From an uncultured Clostridia bacterium (GTDB lineage Bacteria; Bacillota; Clostridia; Christensenellales; Borkfalkiaceae), in contig CALVHH010000006.1 of the NCBI GenBank assembly GCA_944327465.1, positions 1 through 64,000 on the forward strand: 64,000 nucleotides of DNA, given 5' to 3'. Shown one piece after another: positions 57,377-64,000 of this stretch (the first letter of the stretch is position 1; each line of letters opens with the position of its first letter). Under the pieces are notes generated by a model. It saw only the letters and a list, made by a program, of their open reading frames with translations, ran no database searches and had not been told where the DNA came from. Made by a program: the position numbers and the translations under genes.

Positions 57377-58489
57377 CTAAACGAACTGAAGTATATCGAC
57401 GACTATGGCGAAGGCGAGTATGGCAAGGAAGCCGACGGCGTGGATGACCGCCTCCGCCTTGCGAGGGACGGGCTTTTTGAATATCCACTCGATGAGGCAG
57501 AATATGACCTTGCTGCCGTCGAGCGCGGGAATGGGCAGCAGATTGAAGACGGCGAGGTTGACCCCTATATATGCCGCGATCTCCAAAAAACTGCGCACGC
57601 CCTGCGCCGCCATTTCGCTTGTCAGCTTTATGGTGGTGACGGGTCCGCCCACCGCGTCCAGACTTAGATCGCCCGTCAGAAGTTCGCCCAGAACGGTGAA
57701 TATCGTGCCGGCAATTTTGAACGAATACATGAAGGAGCGGTCTATGCTCTCCCAAAAGCCGAACTTGCAGCCCACGGCGGAGAGGTCGTAGTAGGCGCCC
57801 GTATGAGTTTCGTAAGTGCCGACGCCGAGGGCGAGGAACGCGAGGGAGATATCGGCGGAATTTTCAAAGTCGCAGTCGGCGCGCAGCTCTATCTGCGCGG
57901 TCACGCGTTCGCCACCGCGCAGCACCTCTGCCTGCACCATCTCGCCCCCGCGCCTGCCGTTGAGCGCACGGACGAGGTCAGAAGCGAGGTAGATATCCCT
58001 ACCCTCGACGGAGAGCAGCACGTCGCCCGCCTGAAGACTGTATGCGGCGGGGATATCCTCATCGGGCGCCGCCGAGCCTATGCGGTAGGACATGAGCCCG
58101 AAGGCGAATACGGATATGAGTATTACGACGAGCGCCAGAATGTAGTTGAACAGCGCACCCGAGACGAGCACTATTATGCGCTTGAGCGGGTGCTGCCTGT
58201 TGAACGCCCGCGGACCTTCGCCCTCGTCGTCTTCGCCTTCGAACGCGCAGTAGCCGCCGAGCGGAAAGGCGCGTACGGCAAACAGCGTGCCGTGCTTTTT
58301 GCCGGCGCGTTTGAATATTGCCGGTCCGAAGCCTATTGAAAATTCGTTTATACCAAAGCCCAGCGCCCTGCCCGCAACGTAGTGACCGAACTCGTGCACG
58401 GTTATCATTGCAAGCAGGATTAGTATAGCCAGCAGCACGGACCATACCGTATTTAAGACGCCGCCGCTTAAAAGCGCGTTGAGTGACAT
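57377..58489 (-). CDS. rseP: RseP-family site-2 zinc metalloprotease
   Basis: 370 residues. Active-site HEFGH in the first TM helix (TVHEFGHYVAGRALGFG), FPLGGYCAFEGE, one PDZ domain (about 155-215, YSLQAGDVLLSVEGRD) and the second metal motif NLLPIPALDGSKV. It cuts membrane-embedded anti-sigma factors or signal-peptide remnants. It begins one base after dxr ends, the standard dxr-rseP arrangement, and ends at the terminator shared with thiT. Confidence 0.95.
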   Translation of the reverse strand: MSLNALLSGGVLNTVWSVLLAILILLAMITVHEFGHYVAGRALGFGINEFSIGFGPAIFKRAGKKHGTLFAVRAFPLGGYCAFEGEDDEGEGPRAFNRQHPLKRIIVLVSGALFNYILALVVILISVFAFGLMSYRIGSAAPDEDIPAAYSLQAGDVLLSVEGRDIYLASDLVRALNGRRGGEMVQAEVLRGGERVTAQIELRADCDFENSADISLAFLALGVGTYETHTGAYYDLSAVGCKFGFWESIDRSFMYSFKIAGTIFTVLGELLTGDLSLDAVGGPVTTIKLTSEMAAQGVRSFLEIAAYIGVNLAVFNLLPIPALDGSKVIFCLIEWIFKKPVPRKAEAVIHAVGFLAILAFAIVVDILQFV

Positions 58490-58490
58490 T

Positions 58491-59627
58491 TTACCTCTTT
58501 TTGATGACGCTCTGCGCGATATGCCTGCAAGCGGCGTCCACCCCGGCGAGCTGTTCGAAACTTGTTGCCCGCTCGTTGACGGTGCGCCCGACGACGGTGT
58601 CGACGACGCGGAAAATATCGCAGAAGGTTATCTGTTTATTTAAAAAGGCGTGCACCGCCTCCTCGCTTGCGGCGTTGAGCGCCGCAGGCAGCACGCCGCC
58701 CGCCTCGCCGCAGGTGAGAGCCAGGTCGTACAGTGGATAATTTTTGCGGACGAGGGGCAAAAATTCGAGCGAAAACGCCCTTGACCAGTCGAGCGGGCGC
58801 AGAGCGCAGTCGTACCTTTCGGGATAGGTCAGCGCGAGCTGAATGGGCAGCTCCATTGTGGGCTCGGAGAGCTGGGCGAGCACTGCCCCGTCTTCGAACT
58901 CGACCATGGAATGCACTATGCTCTGCGGCTGGATGACCGTCTTGATCGAGCCATATCCCGCACCGTACAGGTGGTGGGCTTCAATCACCTCGTAGCCCTT
59001 GTTGAGCAGCGTGGCGCTGTCAATGGTTATTTTTGCGCCCATTCTCCACGTGGGGTGAGCAAGCGCCTGCTCGGGCGTGACGCCTTCGAGCTCTTCAAAC
59101 TTTTTATCCCTGAAGGGACCGCCGCTGGCGGTTATTATTATATTTTTGAACTTTGCGTCGCGGCGGAAACCGAGGCACTGCCAGATTGCCGAATGCTCGC
59201 TGTCGATGGGCACTATTTCGCCGCCGAGGGGCATGACTATGTCGCCGCCGCAGACGAGCGTCTCCTTGTTGGCAAGCGCCAGGCGGGCGCCCATCCTGAG
59301 GGCGAGCAGCGAATATTCCAGCCCGGCGAAGCCGCCGCACGCCACCACCACTATGTCGGCGCCGCTCTCTTCCACCGCCCTGAGCCCAGCGCGGCTGCCC
59401 GAAAGGAACTTTATGCCCGGGTTGAGCCCGGCTACGGCGCCGCCCGAAGTGAGCGCGGCATATGCGGGCATGAATCTGTTGGCGGCTGCCGTCAGCTCGG
59501 CAGCCGAACTGTGCGCCACCAGGCAGCAAACGGCGAACTTTTCAGGGTGCCTTCCTGCCACGGCGAGCGTCTGCCTGCCTATTGAACCCGTGCAGCCCAC
59601 AAGGGCTATCTTTTTTATAACACTCAT
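58491..59627 (-). CDS. dxr: 1-deoxy-D-xylulose 5-phosphate reductoisomerase
   Basis: 378 residues. NADPH-binding IALVGCTGSIGRQTLAV, LANKETLVCGGDI, the metal/substrate region PIDSEHSAIWQCL, and TASGGPFRDKKFEEL with TWRMGAKITIDSATLLNKGYE (quoted as adjoining motifs). It converts DXP to MEP, the first committed step of the MEP isoprenoid pathway, feeding uppS nearby. In this genome it is separated from cdsA by a 492-bp repeat-rich gap instead of following it closely. Confidence 0.96.
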   Translation of the reverse strand: MSVIKKIALVGCTGSIGRQTLAVAGRHPEKFAVCCLVAHSSAAELTAAANRFMPAYAALTSGGAVAGLNPGIKFLSGSRAGLRAVEESGADIVVVACGGFAGLEYSLLALRMGARLALANKETLVCGGDIVMPLGGEIVPIDSEHSAIWQCLGFRRDAKFKNIIITASGGPFRDKKFEELEGVTPEQALAHPTWRMGAKITIDSATLLNKGYEVIEAHHLYGAGYGSIKTVIQPQSIVHSMVEFEDGAVLAQLSEPTMELPIQLALTYPERYDCALRPLDWSRAFSLEFLPLVRKNYPLYDLALTCGEAGGVLPAALNAASEEAVHAFLNKQITFCDIFRVVDTVVGRTVNERATSFEQLAGVDAACRHIAQSVIKKR

Positions 59628-59669
59628 TATATATTATACCTGTTTTACCCTTTTTATTCCCGCCGCTCA

Positions 59670-59955
59670 GGCTCCCTTTAGCAAAGGGAGCTGCCGAGCG
59701 CAGCGAGGCTGAGGGGTTTGCCCCCACCGATACGCGGTCGGAGTTTTAGAATTGCTGCTTTCAGATAATCTTACCTTATCCCTTAAGGGCAAATCCCCCC
59801 TTTAATTCCTTCTCAAACGGCGTAAGGGCTGCGCCGTTTTCGGTCACCGCTCGCGCTCTCTTTCGCGCTCGCTCACCTCGCACAGCTAAACAGCGGATAA
59901 CCGCTGTTTAGAGAACTCCGTGCTCGTCCTTTGCTAAAGGGGGCTCGTAGAAGGA
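59670..59955. mobile_element. MITE-like non-coding repeat between cdsA and dxr
   Basis: About 290 bp bounded by inverted ends: left GGCTCCCTTTAGCAAAGG (within 59670-59688) and right CCTTTGCTAAAGGGGGC (59929-59944). Internally there is GAGCTGCCGAGCGCAGCGAGG, a second hairpin TAAACAGCGG/CCGCTGTTTA (59887-59910), and no gene. Its right end (TGCTCGTCCTTTGCTAAAGG..., 59921-59955) recurs at 61894-61929. The type is common as dispersed non-coding repeats in gut Bacillota; copy number here is unknown. Confidence 0.6.
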
Positions 59956-59991
59956 TTACTCCCCCCCCATTTTGTCCGTCGCTGACGCTCC

Positions 59992-60040
59992 GAGATTTCT
60001 CCACGCGCTCGACTTACAGTCTCGCTTGGTCGAAATGACA
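59992..60040 (-). repeat. REP-like element, copy 1 (inverted)
   Basis: On the minus strand it reads TGTCATTTCGACCAAGCG, then about 20 bases, then GTGGAGAAATCTC. A related copy lies at 61945-61988 in the opposite orientation. The motif pair TGTCATTTCG ... GGAGAAATCT is a familiar dispersed repeat design. Confidence 0.65.
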
Positions 60041-60090
60041 AAAGAGGAATGTTTTGCCGAAAGGACAAAAGGAGAAAGGCAATCATAAAC

Positions 60091-60118
60091 AATTCCCCGC
60101 GCAGAGCGCGGGGGAAAT
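60091..60118 (-). terminator. Hairpin after cdsA
   Basis: AATTCCCCGCGC pairs with GCGCGGGG(G)AAATT with a small bulge, directly beyond the cdsA stop; a T-containing tail follows. Confidence 0.6.
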
Positions 60119-60119
60119 T

Positions 60120-61058
60120 TCAGCGGATTATTATGAAGCAGACGACTATTGCAACCGAGGCGAAGAGCATGGAATCGAACCTGTCGAGCACGCCGCCGTG
60201 ACCGGGCAAAAGCTTGCCCATATCCTTTATGCCGCAGCCGCGCTTTATGGCGCTTTCGAACAGGTCGCCTATCTGCGCGAGCACCGAAGTGGGCACCGAA
60301 ATGAGCATGAGCACCACGAGCGGGTGGTAGCTGCCGTAATATTCAAGGCGGAAAACTTCGAGCCAGCAGCCCAAAGCCCACACCACTACCGCCGCGAGGA
60401 TGCCACCGACTATGCCGCCGAAAAAGCCCACGACCGTCTTATTGGGGCTGGTGTGCGGGGCGAGTTTTAGGGGAATGAACCTGCCCAAAAGCTTGCCGAA
60501 GATGAGGGCGAACGTATCGACGGCGATGGTTATGCAGAACATCAGCGTTACGCCGAGCAGCGAGTTGGTGTCCATGTGGTTTATGTTCGCGCTGACGCTG
60601 CCGAGCACGCCGCAGTACAGTATGCAGAACAGCGAGCAGGCGGTGCTTTTTAGGTCGCTGTTGTCGAAGTCGAACACCAGGAGCGCGGCGGTGACCATTG
60701 CGCCCAGGCTGCACACCGACATGAGAACGAGCAGTGCGGGCAGCCACGCCTGCGGGTCGCCGCGGGCTTCGAGTATCATTTTTGTTATTACAAAGGTGGG
60801 AATGATGAGCGCGCACGACATCATCGTGCACCACCACTGCGTGCGGGATATGCACTTCATGGCGCGCATCAGTTCGTATGCGCCCGTCACCGATATCGCC
60901 CAAAAGAGCACGTCGAAGCCGATGGCGCCGAAGCCCGAAGGGACGCACGCCTTGAGCGCCACGAGCGCTATGAGTACCGCCACATAGCCGACCGCGGTGA
61001 CGGTGCGCGCCTTCATGTTCTCCTTGGGCGGAGCCTGCATGTTGCTTTGTTGTTGCAT
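60120..61058 (-). CDS. cdsA: Phosphatidate cytidylyltransferase
   Basis: 312 residues from the ATG at 61058, chosen because GGGGG (61064-61068) is five bases upstream; an earlier in-frame ATG at 61085 lacks this. About eight TM helices. The CDP-alcohol signature is intact near the end: SVLAQIGDLFESAIKRGCGIKD (given as SAIKRGCGIKD), KLLPGHGGVLDRFDSML. It makes CDP-diacylglycerol for phospholipid synthesis at the membrane. It follows uppS by about 72 bp. Confidence 0.93.
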   Translation of the reverse strand: MQQQSNMQAPPKENMKARTVTAVGYVAVLIALVALKACVPSGFGAIGFDVLFWAISVTGAYELMRAMKCISRTQWWCTMMSCALIIPTFVITKMILEARGDPQAWLPALLVLMSVCSLGAMVTAALLVFDFDNSDLKSTACSLFCILYCGVLGSVSANINHMDTNSLLGVTLMFCITIAVDTFALIFGKLLGRFIPLKLAPHTSPNKTVVGFFGGIVGGILAAVVVWALGCWLEVFRLEYYGSYHPLVVLMLISVPTSVLAQIGDLFESAIKRGCGIKDMGKLLPGHGGVLDRFDSMLFASVAIVVCFIIIR

Positions 61059-61130
61059 TGTTACCCCCATTGTGCGCATGCGCACGGCAGAAAGTAAGGT
61101 TTATTATATCCTAATTTGTCAAGCCCCAGA

Positions 61131-61823
61131 TTATACCCTGCCGAACCTTCTGTTCCTGCGGGAATATTCGGCTATAGCCTTTTCGAATTCGGTTTCGTCG
61201 AAGTCGGGAAAGAGCACGTCGCAAAAATACAGCTCGGCATACGCCGCCTGCCACAACAAAAAGTTTGAAAGGCGCACCTCGCCGCCCGTCCTGATTATCA
61301 GGTCGGGACAGGGCACGCCGTGCGTATCCAAAAGTGCCGCAAACGCGTCCTCGTCCACACGTTCGCCGCGGGATATTGCCGCATTTGCAGCGCGGACAAT
61401 TTCGGAACGCGCACCGTAATTCAAGGCGAGTATGACGAAAAATTTTGCATCTGCGGGCGAATTTGCAACGCCTTCACAAACGAGCTTCTGCACGTCGTCG
61501 GGCAGCGCCGAAATGTCGCCTATCACCTTTACGGCGGCGCCTTCGGCATACAAGTCCCTGACGTTCTTGGTGAAATACCTGCGGATGAGGTCGAACAGAC
61601 CTTCGAGCTCTTCGGCGGGGCGGGCAAAATTTTCGGTGGAAAGGGCATATACCGTAAGGTATTCTATGCCCATCGCCTTTGCCTTGCGCGCCATGGCTAT
61701 CATGGCGTTCATGCCTGCGCGGTGTCCGAACGTGCGCGGCATGAACCTGCGCTTTGCCCACCTGCCGTTGCCGTCCATTATGACTGCCACGTGGCGGGGA
61801 ATGTTTTGTATTTCTTCTTTCAT
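61131..61823 (-). CDS. uppS: Undecaprenyl diphosphate synthase (cis-prenyltransferase)
   Basis: 230 residues. Conserved region I HVAVIMDGNGRWAKRR (catalytic Asp in MDGNGRW), GHRAGMNAM, LTVYALSTENFARP, ALNYGARSEIV, and region V DLIIRTGGEVRLSNFLLWQAAYAEL (cited here in parts). It extends farnesyl diphosphate to the C55 lipid carrier for peptidoglycan and wall polymers. It normally follows frr directly; here 280 bp with repeat sequence lies between. Confidence 0.96.
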   Translation of the reverse strand: MKEEIQNIPRHVAVIMDGNGRWAKRRFMPRTFGHRAGMNAMIAMARKAKAMGIEYLTVYALSTENFARPAEELEGLFDLIRRYFTKNVRDLYAEGAAVKVIGDISALPDDVQKLVCEGVANSPADAKFFVILALNYGARSEIVRAANAAISRGERVDEDAFAALLDTHGVPCPDLIIRTGGEVRLSNFLLWQAAYAELYFCDVLFPDFDETEFEKAIAEYSRRNRRFGRV

Positions 61824-61854
61824 CTATTTAAAACAACAAAACGCCGAAACATTG

Positions 61855-61929
61855 TTTTCCAAACAGCGCATGCGTGCCGTTTGGAAAATACCTTGCTCGT
61901 CCTTTGTTAAAGGCGGGCTCGTAGAGGAG
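61855..61929 (+). repeat. Partial copy of the MITE-like right end between frr and uppS
   Basis: A hairpin TTTTCCAAAC/GTTTGGAAAA (61855-61888) precedes TGCTCGTCCTTTGTTAAAGG (from 61894) and GGGCTCGTAGAGGAG. This parallels hairpin plus TGCTCGTCCTTTGCTAAAGG, GGGCTCGTAGAAGGA at 59887-59955. Confidence 0.6.
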
Positions 61930-61944
61930 TCGACATACCCGTCC

Positions 61945-61988
61945 TGTCATTTCGGCTAAATGAGCCAAGCGAACGCACGGAGAAATCT
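61945..61988 (+). repeat. REP-like element, copy 2
   Basis: TGTCATTTCGGC, GCCAAGCGAACGCACGGAG and AAATCT in order; opposite in orientation to the copy at 59992-60040. Beyond it, GCGGCA/TGCCGC (62050-62066) may be the frr terminator hairpin. Confidence 0.6.
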
Positions 61989-62103
61989 AACAGTATGGCT
62001 TCGTCGGCAAATAATGATGCCCCTCGCCACAATGGAGCGGGTGCAACCCGCGGCAATTCATGCCGCGCAAACGGCAAAAAGCGCGGGCGGGAATGCCGGA
62101 TCA

Positions 62104-62676
62104 TCAGACCGTCATTATCTCCTTATCCTTGGCTGCCACAACGGCATCTATCTTTGCTATGGAATCGGAGACCATCTTTTCGACGTCCTTTTCATAGGCT
62201 GCGACTTCGTCTTCGGAAAGAGTCTTTTCGTTCTTGATTTTTTTGAGCCCGTCCATTGCGTCGCGGCGGATGTTGCGCTGCGCGACCTTGGCGTCCTCGC
62301 CCATGCGCTTTATCTGCTTGCACAAGTCCTTTCTGCGCTCTTCGGTGAGTTCGGGAAAGACGAGACGGATGACCTTGCCGTCGTTGGTGGGATTGATGCC
62401 GATGTTGGAAGTCTGGATCGCCTTTTCGATGCCCTTTAAAAGGGACATATCCCACGGCGAAATGACAAGACACCTGCCCTCCTGCACGGAGATGTTCGAC
62501 GTCTGCGAAACGGGGGTCATGGCGCCGTAGTAGTCGACCATGACCTTATCGAGGATGTGAGGGTTCGCCCTGCCCGCACGGATGGCGGAAAGGTCCTCTT
62601 CGAGCACCGATATCGTCTTGGAAAGCCTGTCGTCGAGCGTGAGGATTATTTCCTCTGCCTGGTCGTTTTCTAACAT
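62104..62676 (-). CDS. frr: Ribosome recycling factor
   Basis: 190 residues. The family pattern is intact: LSVLEEDLSAIRAGRANPHIL-type helix (here ISVLEEDLSAIRAGRANP), VDYYGAMTPVSQTSNISV, INPTNDGKVIRLVFPELTEE (quoted in part), RRKDLCKQIKRMGEDAKVA and RNIRRDAMD. It splits post-termination ribosomes with EF-G. It follows pyrH by 13 bp in a conserved pair. Confidence 0.97.
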   Translation of the reverse strand: MLENDQAEEIILTLDDRLSKTISVLEEDLSAIRAGRANPHILDKVMVDYYGAMTPVSQTSNISVQEGRCLVISPWDMSLLKGIEKAIQTSNIGINPTNDGKVIRLVFPELTEERRKDLCKQIKRMGEDAKVAQRNIRRDAMDGLKKIKNEKTLSEDEVAAYEKDVEKMVSDSIAKIDAVVAAKDKEIMTV

Positions 62677-62689
62677 TGTTTTATACCTC

Positions 62690-63400
62690 TCAATTATTGT
62701 CTATCAAAGTGCCCAGCTTTTCGCCGCAGACGGCGCGGACTATGGAGTTCTCCTCGTCCAGGCCGAAGGCGACCGCGGGGATATTGTTTTCCATGCACAT
62801 GGTCGCGGCGGTGGTATCCATCGCCTTTATGCCGTTCTTTATTATGTCCATATAGTTTATATGTTCATACCTCTTTGCGGCGGGGTTGAGTTTAGGGTCG
62901 CTGTCGTAGATGGCGTCGATATTCTTTGCGAGCATAAGTACGTCTGCCTGTATTTCGCAGGCGCGCTGCGCCGCGGCGGTATCGGTGGAGCAGTAGGGGT
63001 TGCCCGTGCCGCACGCCATTATTACCACCCTGCCCTTTTCAAAGTGGTGCAGAGCCTTTCTTAAAATGTAAGGTTCGGCGACCGAAGTCATTATAAGCGC
63101 AGTCTGCACGCGGGTGGGCACGCCGCGCTGTTCGAGGGCGTCCATCATGGCGAGGGAGTTCATTACCGTGGCGAGCATGCCCATGTGGTCCGCCGTGGTT
63201 CTGTCCATGTTTTTACCCTGCCGGCCGCGCCAGAAGTTGCCGCCGCCGATGACGAGCGCCACTTCCACGCCCATGTTGCGGATATCTACTATCTGGCTGA
63301 CGACGCGGGAGATGACCTCTTCGTCCAGACCGTGTCCGGCGGGACCCGCCAGCGCCTCACCCGAAAGTTTTAAAAGAACGCGTTTGTATTTTGGTTGCAT
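62690..63400 (-). CDS. pyrH: UMP kinase
   Basis: 236 residues. KRVLLKLSGEALAG, GVEVALVIGGGNFWRG, MDRTTADHMGMLATVMNSLA, GTGNPYCSTDTAAAQRA and LMLAKNIDAIYDSDP are the amino-acid-kinase and UMP-kinase motifs. It phosphorylates UMP to UDP. AGGAG precedes the ATG, and a strong promoter lies upstream, so it heads the pyrH-frr unit. Confidence 0.97.
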   Translation of the reverse strand: MQPKYKRVLLKLSGEALAGPAGHGLDEEVISRVVSQIVDIRNMGVEVALVIGGGNFWRGRQGKNMDRTTADHMGMLATVMNSLAMMDALEQRGVPTRVQTALIMTSVAEPYILRKALHHFEKGRVVIMACGTGNPYCSTDTAAAQRACEIQADVLMLAKNIDAIYDSDPKLNPAAKRYEHINYMDIIKNGIKAMDTTAATMCMENNIPAVAFGLDEENSIVRAVCGEKLGTLIDNN

Positions 63401-63470
63401 AACTCCTCCGCGGCGAGGAAGCGCGGATATGACCGCATTCCCCTATTTTAAAATAATATCTATTTTTTAA

Positions 63471-63499
63471 ATTATAACATACTTGACCGGTCTTGACAA
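63471..63499 (-). promoter_or_regulatory. pyrH-frr promoter
   Basis: TTGTCA (63494-63499), 17-bp spacer, TATAAT (63471-63476) on the minus strand. The spacer contains GACCGGTC, a perfect 8-bp palindrome. Confidence 0.8.
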
Positions 63500-63536
63500 T
63501 GCTTTTTTGCTGATTTTATTTAATTTTCATATACAG

Positions 63537-63570
63537 GCGCCCGCCGCGGAAAGTTTTCCGCGGCGGGCGC
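63537..63570 (-). terminator. Hairpin after the sugar kinase gene
   Basis: GCGCCCGCCGCGGAAA and TTTCCGCGGCGGGCGC pair across 63537-63570; no U-tract follows on the minus strand. Confidence 0.55.
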
Positions 63571-63595
63571 ACCGTTCATGCGTTCAAAGACGCCG

Positions 63596-64000
63596 TCATT
63601 CAGCCTGCCACTTTTTGAGGGCGGGATAGAGCGCACGGGATTTTTTATACCTTTCATTGTACGCCGCCGCAAGCCCCTTTTCGGGCGCGACCGAAGGGCG
63701 CTTGCTGACGATGGCAGCCGCCGCCGAAGCCACGTCGGCATATTCGCCGCAGGCGACCATTGCAAGCATTGCGGCGCCGTAGGCGGGGCCCTGCTCGGTC
63801 TTAAGAGTGCTGAGCTCCACGTTGAGCACGTTGGCTATTATCTTTTGCCAGAGCGCCGACCGCGCCCCGCCGCCGCACACCGAAGAGGCGCGCACCGCTA
63901 TGCCGCACGAGCGAGCAAGCTCGAGACAGTTCCTGAGCGCGAACGCCACGCCCTCCAAAACGGCGAGCGACATGTGCAGCCGCGTGGTCTGCGGCGACAG
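63596..64000 (-). CDS. xylB: FGGY-family sugar kinase, probable xylulokinase (partial, C-terminus only)
   Basis: The frame is open to the right edge, giving the last 134 residues. The visible part is FGGY C-terminal: LSPQTTRLHMSLAVLEGVAF, ALRNCLELARSCG, VCGGGARSALWQKIIANVLN (ATP-site GGGARS) and GPAYGAAMLAMVACGEY. The closing arm YNERYKKSRALYPALKKW is characteristic of xylulokinases. It would phosphorylate D-xylulose or a similar ketose. Without the N-terminal half, substrate cannot be confirmed. Confidence 0.82.
   Translation of the reverse strand: MSPQTTRLHMSLAVLEGVAFALRNCLELARSCGIAVRASSVCGGGARSALWQKIIANVLNVELSTLKTEQGPAYGAAMLAMVACGEYADVASAAAAIVSKRPSVAPEKGLAAAYNERYKKSRALYPALKKWQAE

Overview
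The window looks like chromosomal DNA of a GC-rich, anaerobic Bacillota (Clostridia-type) bacterium from a polysaccharide-rich habitat such as the gut. The evidence is Gram-positive style lipoproteins, CUT1 sugar ABC genes, a single-chain iron-sulfur L-serine dehydratase, FeoAB, an AgrC/AgrA-type two-component pair, a ThiT-type vitamin transporter, and the housekeeping order pyrH-frr-uppS-cdsA-dxr-rseP. Strong TTGACA/TATAAT promoters and AGGAGG ribosome sites fit. A finer placement (for example Christensenellales-like) is a guess. No rRNA, tRNA, CRISPR array, transposase or phage gene is visible.

Layout. 1-9.7 kb: a lipoprotein with a Pro-Glu repeat (cut by the window edge), a cluster of DnaA-box-like sites, sbcC/sbcD, a pRiA4b ORF-3-like protein, L-serine dehydratase, feoA/feoB and a Sel1-like protein. 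9.8-13.8 kb: an anion/citrate-type transporter, then an ArsR repressor, a free heavy-metal-binding domain and a Zn/Cd P-type ATPase. 14-28.7 kb: a maltodextrin/starch island. It has a GH13 enzyme, binding protein, two permeases and an extended MalK in one operon, a divergent LacI regulator, MalQ, and two large lipoproteins with likely starch-binding modules that share a promoter operator. 29-36.3 kb: two tandem membrane-tethered XRE regulators with a small secreted protein, a GT2 glycosyltransferase, and a GPH sugar symporter overlapping a GH3 beta-glucosidase.

36.5-45.9 kb: a CPBP protease, then a compact seven-gene operon: AgrC-like kinase, LytTR regulator, two SGNH/leucine-rich proteins, a small membrane protein, an MBOAT acyltransferase and an AMP-forming ligase. 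It resembles dlt (teichoic-acid D-alanylation) in logic but has no carrier-protein gene. This is the best candidate here for an undescribed surface- or exopolysaccharide-acylation system. Its leader can fold so that an anti-Shine-Dalgarno sequence is either sequestered or free to mask the kinase start.

46-55 kb: two membrane-anchored GH3 enzymes with permuted domain order, a four-helix membrane protein and a lipoprotein with a carbohydrate-binding-like module. 55.2-57.3 kb: an HD nucleotidase and a ThiT fusion behind a TPP-riboswitch-like leader with an atypical 3' half. 57.3-63.4 kb: the pyrH-frr / uppS-cdsA / dxr-rseP block, interrupted at two junctions by repeat elements. The right edge holds the end of a xylulokinase-type sugar kinase.

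Together the genes describe uptake and breakdown of alpha-glucans and beta-glucosides, with cell-surface modification, metal homeostasis and isoprenoid/phospholipid synthesis. Many gene ends carry long GC-rich hairpins, only some with a U-tract.
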